DNA of 16,644 bases, taken from contig DXHG01000008.1 in the NCBI GenBank assembly GCA_019113455.1, positions 1-16,644 on the forward strand. The letters run 5' to 3'. The position numbers were made by a program, and so were the translations under genes. Under the pieces are notes generated by a model that ran no database searches, had not been told where the DNA came from, and saw nothing but the letters and a program-made list of their open reading frames with translations. Positions 1 through 6,667 of this stretch are shown piece after piece; positions within the stretch are counted from its first letter, which is position 1, and every line of letters begins with the position of its first letter. This DNA comes from Candidatus Treponema faecavium. Lineage in GTDB: Bacteria; Spirochaetota; Spirochaetia; Treponematales; Treponemataceae.

Positions 1-187
1 TGCCGACAATAAACGCATGCACCACGTGAGCGGCATCGGCGTACCGCTGCTTTTGTTCCCGCAGTTTTTCGCGCGCCTCCTGCTGCCCGCCAGCGGGAAA
101 CAGCTCCGCAATAAACCGTGAGTTCCTGACAGAAATCTCTGCACACGCGTACGCGCACAGCCTGCACAGCGCGCCGTTTTCAGCCAT
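1..187 (-). CDS. YigZ/IMPACT (UPF0029) family protein, N-terminal part
   Basis: Partial gene: it starts at ATG 187 and leaves the window at base 1, so only about 62 residues are visible. The translation begins MAENGALCRLCAYACAE and continues with SRFIAELFPAG near residues 22-32 and YADAAHVVHAFIVG near 49-62. This is the usual opening of YigZ/IMPACT proteins: a K/S-RFIA strand, a helix of charged residues, then a Y-P/A-D-A-x-H segment. Family members are small proteins; eukaryotic IMPACT acts on Gcn2 signalling, and the bacterial role is not well defined. The start codon lies inside the end of the upstream membrane-protein gene (ATGGCTGA overlap, 8 bp), so it is probably translationally coupled and last or late in the parE-parC operon. 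A weak AAGAG lies 8 bases before the ATG. The family call rests on the N-terminus only. Confidence 0.72.
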   Translation of the reverse strand, partial: MAENGALCRLCAYACAEISVRNSRFIAELFPAGGQQEAREKLREQKQRYADAAHVVHAFIVG

Positions 188-1100
188 CAGCGCGCTCTTG
201 AGCGCCGCGCTCCTCGGGCGCAGGCGTCTCGGGTGCGGGCGGAAGCAGTGGCGCCGGCTGCTCTGCCGCAGGCGGTTCAGAAGACAACGTACCGGTGCGC
301 CAATCATAAAAACCGGTAACGGCAAGCACGATGTTTGCCGCGCCAAGATACGCGCTTACGCTCATGCAGCTGCTTGCCGCATACCGCAGCACTGTGTTTG
401 CGGCACCGGAAGCGTCTGACAGGAACGCCGCAGCCGCAGCGCATACCGCCGCAAGCGCAAGCCACATGCCGCAGCAGCGGAGACAGAAGAGCAGAAGCTT
501 AAGACGAAAACCGCGCAGGAGTTCCGCCGCCTTGCGAAGCGAAGCAAACACGGAAACCTCCGCGTGCGCCTGCATATAAAGGTAGACAAACGCATACCGC
601 AGCGACATGCACACATACGAAGCGGCAACAAGCCCTGCAGAAACAAGCAGCGCCAAATCCATATTGAGCGCGGGCTCTCCGTTTTCTGTCTGTATCACAA
701 ACAGCGACGGCCAGCGCATAATCGCAAGCGAAACCGGCACCGAAAATACGCACAGCCACGCGAACATCGTTACATACATCATGAGCGTAGCGCCCGCTGC
801 CTGCGGCCACACACGAAAACCGGCAAACAGGTTGCCCAGTATCGCGCGCTCCCCGCGGTACAGCCGCGAAAACAAAAAAAACAGCCCGTACAGGAATATG
901 CCTGACAGGCATATTTCAGCGATAAGAACCGGAAGCACAAGCATCGCACCGCTGCCCGAGCCGAACACGAGCGGCGAAAGAATCACCGAAGATACAGCTG
1001 ACAGACACACAATCATCACAAAAAGCGATGCGCATATTTTTCCCATCTGCGTGCGGAAACACTGCCGCACATTCCGGTATACCGTGTGCAGCTCACTCAT
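180..1100 (-). CDS. DUF975-like integral membrane protein
   Basis: A 306-residue protein with about six hydrophobic segments, near residues 21-46, 50-85, 105-130, 150-178, 200-228 and 240-268. It ends in a roughly 35-residue Pro/Glu/Ala-rich hydrophilic tail. The segment LRYAFVYLYMQ followed by a helix and ELLRGFRLKLLLF resembles the conserved core of DUF975 membrane proteins, in which a 'K-x-S-x-x-L-M-x-G-x-K' helix precedes a membrane span. No enzymatic residues stand out, and the function is unknown. The frame is open upstream to 1331, but that part lies inside parC. ATG 1100 is preceded by AAGGGG with a 7-base spacing and overlaps the parC stop by 8 bp (ATGAGTGA), so it is the preferred start. 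Position in the operon implies co-expression with topoisomerase IV, but no functional link is evident. The DUF975 assignment is by pattern only; membrane location is firmer. Confidence 0.7.
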   Translation of the reverse strand: MSELHTVYRNVRQCFRTQMGKICASLFVMIVCLSAVSSVILSPLVFGSGSGAMLVLPVLIAEICLSGIFLYGLFFLFSRLYRGERAILGNLFAGFRVWPQAAGATLMMYVTMFAWLCVFSVPVSLAIMRWPSLFVIQTENGEPALNMDLALLVSAGLVAASYVCMSLRYAFVYLYMQAHAEVSVFASLRKAAELLRGFRLKLLLFCLRCCGMWLALAAVCAAAAAFLSDASGAANTVLRYAASSCMSVSAYLGAANIVLAVTGFYDWRTGTLSSEPPAAEQPAPLLPPAPETPAPEERGAQERADG

Positions 1101-3033
1101 GATTTTGCCCCTTTGCGCTGCGCGGCAGGAGCAGCACGACAGCATCAACTTCGCGCGCGGCCAGCCGCACGCCCTGCGCGCGCACGCTTTTTTCTTCAAA
1201 ATCCTGCGCGGCAAAACGTTCTTCAAGAATCTTTGCCCGCGGTTTTGGCGTGTATTTAACAAGAAACGAGAACTTGGGCTTTGTATCAAGAAAGATAATT
1301 TCCATGCCGTCAGGCACGGCAAAATACTCACGGTTAGACAGATACTGCTCTATGCGGCAGCGCTTGATATAGGCGTAGCGCGTTTCAGGATCTCGGTATA
1401 TAATCGTGAACACCACTTTCGACATGACTTCTTTATCTGCAAAACCGCAGTACCACATGCCTGTATCGACAAACAATTTTTCGGGCGCGGCGCATACCAT
1501 GTACATGCCGCTGCGCCGCATAAAAAGAATACGGTCATACGGGGATACTTTCATGATTTCCGTACCGGTTGATACGGCTGTTCCCAGATAGCCTGCCACT
1601 GCATCATAGCGCAGCGCCAGATCGCGGCCCACGACTTCTTTAACGTCAACCGCAGAAAAATGCGCTATCGCGGTGCGCCGCTTTGTCTCTTCCGCGGGCA
1701 GCTTGGCAAGCAGCGCGTCAAGGCAGGAAACCGCATATCTCGGCAGGTCTTTTAAGAGGCGCGCTATTTCTTTAAGCCGCCGGTTTATTTCCTGCACTTC
1801 TTTGCGGTTTTTCTGTATGTCATACAGCGAAATGCGCCTGATGGGAATCTTTAAAAGCTTTTCTACGTCGTCCGGTACAACGGCGCGGATAAGTTCTGCC
1901 TGAAACGGCTCAAATCCGGTGATAACGGCTTTAAGCACCGCGGCTTCCGTTTTCATTTCTTCTATGCGCTTGTAAATGCGTTCTTCAATGAAAATGCGCT
2001 CCAATGTCCGCAAATGCAGCTTATCCGTCAATTCCTTTTGTTCAAGCTCAAGCTCGTCTTTCAGTATCTGCACCAGCTGACCAGCATGATGGCGTATAAC
2101 ATCTGGTACCGTCATCACCTGCGGCATATTGTCCTTGATAACGAGCAGATTGCAGCTGATCGAAAGCTCGCAGTCGGTAAACGCGTACAGCGCGTCAACG
2201 ACGTCCTGCGAATACACGCCGCGCGGCAGCTTTATTTCTATTTCTACTTTTTCTGCAGTATAGTCGTTTATCGAAGCGATTTTTACTTTGCCTGAACGGG
2301 CGGCGTTTTCTATAGAAGCAATGAGGCTTTCTGTTGTCGTATTTGCCGGAAGCTCTGTTATGAGGATGCGTTTGGAGTCGCTGGTGTCCATTTTGGCGCG
2401 GGAGATTATTTTGCCGTTTCCGTCGCGGTAATCGCTCACGTCCATGAGGCCGCCGGTAATAAAGTCAGGAAACAGCTGAAACGGCCTGCCAAGCAGAAAC
2501 GCTTTTTCCGCTTCGATAACTTCCCGCACGTTGTGCGGCAGTATGCGCGTAGACATGCCGACCGCGATGCCTTCTGCCCCGAGTATCAGCACCACCGGCA
2601 GTTTTGCCCGGAACACGACAGGTTCTTTGCCGCGCCCGTCATACGACGGCGTGTACTGCGTTATAGCCGGATTATAGAGAATATCTTTTGCAAGCGGCCG
2701 TATCCGACATTCGATATACCGCGAGGCGGAGGCTCCGTCTCCGGTATAGACATTGCCGAAATTCCCCTGCCGGTCAATAAACAGCTCCTTGTTTGCCAAT
2801 ACAACAAGCGCGGAATAAATGGAAGCGTCGCCGTGCGGATGATACTTCATACACTGACCGACAACATTCGCAACCTTATGGAATTTGCCGTCGTCCAGCT
2901 CAAACAGCGTGTGCAGAATACGCCGCTGCACCGGCTTGAGCCCGTCGCCAAGGTCGGGAATGGCGCGGTCGCGTATTACATAACTGGCGTATTCCAGAAA
3001 ATTCTTATCAAACAGATTCTTAACAAATGCCAT
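1093..3033 (-). CDS. parC: DNA topoisomerase IV subunit A (GyrA/ParC family)
   Basis: A 646-residue type IIA topoisomerase A subunit, the DNA-breaking and rejoining half of the ParC2-ParE2 enzyme that decatenates daughter chromosomes. The N-terminus (YASYVIRDRAIPDLGDGLKPVQRRIL, split across residues 15-40) and the DNA-gate helix KYHPHGDASIY (63-73) are diagnostic. The catalytic tyrosine is Tyr106 in ASASRYIECR. The core continues to about residue 480. The rest is a short C-terminal domain with no recognisable GyrA box, which favours ParC over GyrA. Gyrases and E. coli ParC are longer, whereas short versions are usual in spirochaetes. The quinolone-contact positions equivalent to E. coli ParC Ser80 and Glu84 are Ala70 and Ser74. 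AGGA lies 7 bases before the ATG and overlaps the parE stop; the gene starts 9 bp after parE. Confidence 0.92.
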   Translation of the reverse strand: MAFVKNLFDKNFLEYASYVIRDRAIPDLGDGLKPVQRRILHTLFELDDGKFHKVANVVGQCMKYHPHGDASIYSALVVLANKELFIDRQGNFGNVYTGDGASASRYIECRIRPLAKDILYNPAITQYTPSYDGRGKEPVVFRAKLPVVLILGAEGIAVGMSTRILPHNVREVIEAEKAFLLGRPFQLFPDFITGGLMDVSDYRDGNGKIISRAKMDTSDSKRILITELPANTTTESLIASIENAARSGKVKIASINDYTAEKVEIEIKLPRGVYSQDVVDALYAFTDCELSISCNLLVIKDNMPQVMTVPDVIRHHAGQLVQILKDELELEQKELTDKLHLRTLERIFIEERIYKRIEEMKTEAAVLKAVITGFEPFQAELIRAVVPDDVEKLLKIPIRRISLYDIQKNRKEVQEINRRLKEIARLLKDLPRYAVSCLDALLAKLPAEETKRRTAIAHFSAVDVKEVVGRDLALRYDAVAGYLGTAVSTGTEIMKVSPYDRILFMRRSGMYMVCAAPEKLFVDTGMWYCGFADKEVMSKVVFTIIYRDPETRYAYIKRCRIEQYLSNREYFAVPDGMEIIFLDTKPKFSFLVKYTPKPRAKILEERFAAQDFEEKSVRAQGVRLAAREVDAVVLLLPRSAKGQNHE

Positions 3034-3042
3034 GCGGTGTTC

Positions 3043-4890
3043 CTATGCGTCAATGTCTTCAAGCAGATTATGCACGATAAACTCGCGGCGGCTCGGCGTG
3101 TTTTTTCCCATATAGAATTCAAGCAGCGCAGGAACATCTTTAAGCGCGCGGACTTCTACCGGTATGATGCGCATATCATCTCCGATAAACTGCCCGAACT
3201 CTTTGGGACTTATCTCACCGAGCCCTTTAAAGCGCGTTACTTCCGTTCCCGCGCCCAGCTCTTTTACTGCCTTGTCGCGTTCCGCCTCGCTGTAGCAGTA
3301 CCGCGTGTCTTTTTTGGTGCGCACGCGAAACAGCGGCGTTTCAAGGATAAACACCCGTCCAGAAGTTACCAGCTCCTCAAAATACCCGAGAAAGAATGTC
3401 AGCAGCAGATTGCGGATATGAAACCCGTCGTTATCGGCGTCTGTCGCGATAATAATCTTAGCGTAGCGCAGACCTTCAAGATCATTTTCAATGCCGAGCG
3501 CCATCATCAGGTTATACAACTCCGCATTCTTGTAAATATCCGCCCGTTTCTTGCCGTACATGTTTTCAGGCTTGCCGCGCAGGCTGAATATCGCCTGCGT
3601 CATCACATCGCGGGAGCCGACCATTGAGCCGGACGCGGAATCGCCTTCCGTTACGAAAATCATTGAGTTTTCGCCTTTTACGCCGTCATCAAGATGATAC
3701 CGGCAGTCTTTGAGCTTGGGTATCTTAAGCGCAATCTTTTTTGCCGCTTCTTTTGCTTCTTTCTTTACCGCATTCAGTTCGGTACGCAGCCGCTCGTTTG
3801 CCGTAATCTTTTGCTCAAGCATTTTTGCCGCGTCAGCATTCCGGTGCAGCCAGTCGTCAACGGCGGCTTTTGTTTCAGACACAATCCAGCCGCGCACGTC
3901 GGTATTGCCCAGCTTGTTTTTTGTCTGGCTCTCAAATACCGGATCCCGTACTTTAACCAGCACCGCGGCGGTCATGCCCTCGCGGACATCCTCGCTTTTA
4001 TAGCTCTTGCGGAAAAACTCATTCACGCCTTTCAAAAAGCCTTCTTTGAACGCCGACAGATGCGTGCCGCCGTCTGACGTATACTGCCCGTTTACAAACG
4101 AAAAGTAGTTTTCTCCGTATGCGTTTGAATGAGTAAAGGCAAATTCCAGCTGAGGCCCTTTGTAATGGCCGATGTCGTACAGCGATTCTCCTTCCATCTC
4201 TGTTTTCAGCAGGTCAAGCAGACCGTGCTCGCTTTTGTACCGCTGTCCGTTGCAGGTAAGTTCAAGTCCCATGTTCAGATAGGCGTAGTTCCACAGGCGC
4301 TTTTCTACAAACTCCATGTTGTACGCATAATTATGGAAAATCTCGCTGTCAGGCACAAACTCGACAAATGTGCCGTCAGACACGCCCGCTTTTACCGTAC
4401 CTGTCCGGCTGCTCTTTAAGACGCCGCGCTCAAACACCGCTTCCGCGCACGCGCCGCCGCGCACTGATATAACCTTAAAATAAGAAGACAGCGCGTTTAC
4501 CGCCTTGGTGCCGACACCGTTAAGCCCGACCGAAAACTGAAATACGTCGTCGTTGTATTTTGCGCCGGTATTGATTACCGATACGCACTCGACAACTTTC
4601 CCCAGCGGTATGCCCCGCCCATAATCGCGCACCTTTACGCGGGAACCCTCTATCAGCACATCGATGCGGCTCCCGTTGCCCATAATGAATTCGTCAACGG
4701 CGTTGTCGATTATTTCCTTTAACAATATATAAATGCCGTCATTCTGATTTGAGCCGTCGCCCAGCCGCCCGATATACATACCCGAACGCAGCCTGATATG
4801 CTCAAGCGGGCTGAGTGTCTGTATCTTTGACTCATCATATATGCCTGATTGCTGTATGCCTGACGCGCCTTTTTTTATATTCTCACCCAT
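3043..4890 (-). CDS. parE: DNA topoisomerase IV subunit B (GyrB/ParE family)
   Basis: A 615-residue ATPase subunit of topoisomerase IV and partner of the parC product immediately downstream. The GHKL ATP site shows KEIIDNAVDE (58-67, catalytic Glu59, Asn63), RDYGRGIP (88-95) and VGLNGVGTKAVNALS (121-135). The TOPRIM metal site shows EGDSASGS starting at Glu415, and the acidic motif DADND starts at 484. The wording EGDSASGS, FSLRGKP and RFKGLGEISP matches the topoisomerase IV subfamily seen in Bacteroidetes and spirochaetes rather than the proteobacterial EGDSAGGSAK form. The frame is open 15 codons further upstream (to 4935), but that part runs into the gap terminator. ATG 4890, giving MGENIKK, fits the family better. 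No Shine-Dalgarno precedes it; a TATAGT hexamer lies six bases before the ATG, so the message may be leaderless. Confidence 0.92.
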   Translation of the reverse strand: MGENIKKGASGIQQSGIYDESKIQTLSPLEHIRLRSGMYIGRLGDGSNQNDGIYILLKEIIDNAVDEFIMGNGSRIDVLIEGSRVKVRDYGRGIPLGKVVECVSVINTGAKYNDDVFQFSVGLNGVGTKAVNALSSYFKVISVRGGACAEAVFERGVLKSSRTGTVKAGVSDGTFVEFVPDSEIFHNYAYNMEFVEKRLWNYAYLNMGLELTCNGQRYKSEHGLLDLLKTEMEGESLYDIGHYKGPQLEFAFTHSNAYGENYFSFVNGQYTSDGGTHLSAFKEGFLKGVNEFFRKSYKSEDVREGMTAAVLVKVRDPVFESQTKNKLGNTDVRGWIVSETKAAVDDWLHRNADAAKMLEQKITANERLRTELNAVKKEAKEAAKKIALKIPKLKDCRYHLDDGVKGENSMIFVTEGDSASGSMVGSRDVMTQAIFSLRGKPENMYGKKRADIYKNAELYNLMMALGIENDLEGLRYAKIIIATDADNDGFHIRNLLLTFFLGYFEELVTSGRVFILETPLFRVRTKKDTRYCYSEAERDKAVKELGAGTEVTRFKGLGEISPKEFGQFIGDDMRIIPVEVRALKDVPALLEFYMGKNTPSRREFIVHNLLEDIDA

Positions 4891-4896
4891 TGCTGT

Positions 4897-4905
4897 ACTA
4901 TACCA
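4897..4905 (-). promoter_or_regulatory. Putative leaderless extended -10 promoter of parE
   Basis: Read on the minus strand, TGGTATAGT (TGn plus -10-like hexamer TATAGT at 4902-4897) is followed by exactly six bases, ACAGCA, and then the parE ATG. A start point 7 nt after the hexamer would fall on the A of ATG. No convincing -35 is seen; the spacer is the T-run of the gap terminator. The same TATAGTACAG string sits in the same place before ispH. Confidence 0.5.
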
Positions 4906-4912
4906 CAGACAC

Positions 4913-4946
4913 AAAAAAAACGCCACGGCATACACCGCGGCGTTTT
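4913..4946 (-). terminator. Rho-independent terminator of gap
   Basis: On the minus strand, 20 bp after the gap stop, AACGCCGCGG and CCGTGGCGTT form a stem with one mismatch around the loop TGTATG. It is followed by a run of eight T (4920-4913). It separates gap from the parE promoter, which begins only a few bases further on. Confidence 0.85.
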
Positions 4947-4965
4947 ATATCAGCAGAGCACTGCG

Positions 4966-5964
4966 TTATTTTGCAATAACGCGAGCCATTTCAAGCACTT
5001 TGTTTGAATAACCCCATTCGTTGTCATACCAGGAGATAAGCTTTACGAATGTAGGATCAAGCATGATGCCTGCTTTTGCGTCGAAAATAGACGTTTTGGG
5101 GCAGTTGCGGAAGTCTGTTGAAACAACAGCGTCTTCCGTATAACCGAGCACGCCTTTCAGCTCGCCTTCGGAAGCGGCTTTCATCGCGGCGCAGATTTCT
5201 TCGTATGTTGTGGGCTTCTCAAGCTCTACCGTCAGGTCAACGACAGACACATCCGACGTGGGAACGCGCATTGACATACCGGTCAGTTTGCCGTTCAGCG
5301 CGGGAAGCACCTTGCCGACTGCTTTCGCAGCGCCGGTTGAAGACGGGATAATGTTTTCAAGGATACCGCGTCCGCCGCGCCAGTCTTTCTTTGAAGGACC
5401 GTCAACAGTCTTCTGTGTCGCAGTAGCGGCGTGCACCGTTGTCATCAGACCGCGCTTTACACCGAACTTTTCATGGATAACCTTGGTAAGAGGAGCAAGA
5501 CAGTTTGTCGTGCAGGAAGCGTTAGAAATAATATCCTGTCCCGCATATGTTTCGTGGTTTACACCATATACGAACATCGGAGTTGCGTCCTTTGAAGGAG
5601 CAGACATAATAACTTTCTTTGCACCGGCTTTGATGTGAGCACGGGCTGTTTCGTCAGTCAGGAACAGACCTGTTGATTCAACGACAACGTCTGCACCGAC
5701 TTCATTCCATTTCAGCGCGGAAGCGTCTTTTTCTGCAGTCAGGCGAATCTTTTTGCCGTTTACGATCATGTTGCTGCCTTCAAGGCTCACATCATGAGTA
5801 AAAGGACCGTGAACAGAATCGTACTTCAGCATATAAACCAGGTAGTCCGGATCAAGGAGATCGTTAATACCTACAATTTCGATGTCGTTGCTGAAGTTCT
5901 CAACTGCAGCGCGGAAAACCATGCGGCCAATGCGGCCAAAACCGTTAATACCAACCTTAACCAT
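4966..5964 (-). CDS. gap: Glyceraldehyde-3-phosphate dehydrogenase, NAD-dependent type
   Basis: A 332-residue cytosolic glycolytic enzyme that oxidises glyceraldehyde 3-phosphate with NAD+ and phosphate to 1,3-bisphosphoglycerate. The N-terminal Rossmann motif is VKVGINGFGRIGR, and NDLLDPDYLVYMLKYDSVHG follows near residues 34-53 as in class I GAPDHs. The active-site segment is SNASCTTNCLAP with catalytic Cys151, and the partner histidine is in TTVHAATATQKTVDGPSKKDWRGGR. The C-terminal SWYDNEWGYSNKVL is also canonical. A GTG three codons upstream is open, but it overlaps the Shine-Dalgarno GAGGAG (5978-5973), which lies 8 bases from ATG 5964. The later start is therefore chosen. The gene has its own strong promoter and terminator, so it is probably a single-gene unit. 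Confidence 0.97.
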   Translation of the reverse strand: MVKVGINGFGRIGRMVFRAAVENFSNDIEIVGINDLLDPDYLVYMLKYDSVHGPFTHDVSLEGSNMIVNGKKIRLTAEKDASALKWNEVGADVVVESTGLFLTDETARAHIKAGAKKVIMSAPSKDATPMFVYGVNHETYAGQDIISNASCTTNCLAPLTKVIHEKFGVKRGLMTTVHAATATQKTVDGPSKKDWRGGRGILENIIPSSTGAAKAVGKVLPALNGKLTGMSMRVPTSDVSVVDLTVELEKPTTYEEICAAMKAASEGELKGVLGYTEDAVVSTDFRNCPKTSIFDAKAGIMLDPTFVKLISWYDNEWGYSNKVLEMARVIAK

Positions 5965-5972
5965 GTCTAGCA

Positions 5973-5978
5973 CTCCTC
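5973..5978 (-). promoter_or_regulatory. Shine-Dalgarno of gap (decides start)
   Basis: GAGGAG on the minus strand, with 8 bases between it and ATG 5964. It overlaps the alternative GTG at 5973 and therefore rules it out. Confidence 0.85.
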
Positions 5979-6000
5979 ATAAAAGTGATTTAATACATAA

Positions 6001-6029
6001 ATTGTACGCAAACAGTTCCTTTATGTCAA
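6001..6029 (-). promoter_or_regulatory. Sigma70-type promoter of gap
   Basis: Minus strand TTGACA (6029-6024), 17-bp spacer, TACAAT (6006-6001). The -35 is perfect and the -10 has one mismatch. The expected transcript start is near 5994, giving a leader of about 30 nt that carries the GAGGAG site. It lies between the HD-protein stop and gap, so gap is transcribed independently of valS. Confidence 0.88.
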
Positions 6030-6061
6030 TCCAAGAACTGCATACTTGCCAAAAACATATG

Positions 6062-6640
6062 CTAATCGTCTTTTTTTCTGTCCAGATAGCCTGAGTCTTC
6101 AAGATATTTGCGCCGCGTGATAATTAAATCAATCAGCTCCTGATACATATTGTAATCAACTTCCAGCGCAATCGGCAGGATAAAAAATTCCGTTTCATCG
6201 CAGTACCGCTCTATAAATTCAGGACTTGTTACAAAGCCCAGACTTATCATATTGCTGATGCGGTCGGCGCATTTGAGTATCTTCGCTTTGGTGCTGCCGT
6301 GCTCAATGATATGGCGCAGGAACTCGCTTTTCAGCTGTCCTTCCCGCTTTGTTACCTCAAGAATCAGCTCATACACGAGCCCCGACTCAGCGTCGGCTTC
6401 AAGAATAAGATTGCGGTTGAACTCAGGAATATCTTCCACAACGTCATGAATCAGCGCCGCCTTTAAAAGAACGCTGTCAATATAACCGTAGTCGATGAGA
6501 ATACCCATCGTGTCGATCTGATGCCTGAACATGTTCCCGCCGGAATGGCGGCGTTTACCTATGAGCGCCGTGGCCAGCTGCATATACGGGGCAAGATTGA
6601 TCCCCTTAAGATGCAGCATATCCTGATCTTTCATCTGCAT
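6062..6640 (-). CDS. Stand-alone HD-domain protein, probable small alarmone hydrolase
   Basis: A 192-residue soluble protein with a single HD domain and no synthetase, TGS or ACT domain. Its motifs line up with the hydrolase half of RelA/SpoT (RSH) enzymes and Mesh1-type hydrolases: GKRRHSGGNMFRH with His40, then AALIHDVVED with His65-Asp66 and the Glu69-Asp70 pair, then KCADRISNM with Asp126. In RSH enzymes the equivalents bind Mn2+ and activate water to remove the 3'-pyrophosphate of (p)ppGpp. That activity is inferred here; another HD phosphohydrolase role is possible. An ATG at 6646 abuts the AAGGGG Shine-Dalgarno with almost no spacing, whereas ATG 6640 has 7 bases, so 6640 is preferred. 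The gene begins 27 bp after valS with no terminator between, so the two are probably co-transcribed. Confidence 0.75.
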   Translation of the reverse strand: MQMKDQDMLHLKGINLAPYMQLATALIGKRRHSGGNMFRHQIDTMGILIDYGYIDSVLLKAALIHDVVEDIPEFNRNLILEADAESGLVYELILEVTKREGQLKSEFLRHIIEHGSTKAKILKCADRISNMISLGFVTSPEFIERYCDETEFFILPIALEVDYNMYQELIDLIITRRKYLEDSGYLDRKKDD

Positions 6641-6667
6641 AGACATCCCCCTTACACACCTGCGGTA

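Noticed and set aside
1101..1331. Upstream extension of the DUF975-like gene
   Set aside because: Lies inside parC in another frame; ATG 1100 has its own Shine-Dalgarno and the usual overlap.
2533..3627. Long open frame on the plus strand, opposite parE/parC
   Set aside because: Antisense shadow of two clearly conserved genes; its translation shows no recognisable domain and no ribosome-binding site.
4891..4935. Upstream extension of parE (15 extra codons)
   Set aside because: It would place the start within the gap terminator and adds a hydrophobic lead absent from ParE proteins.
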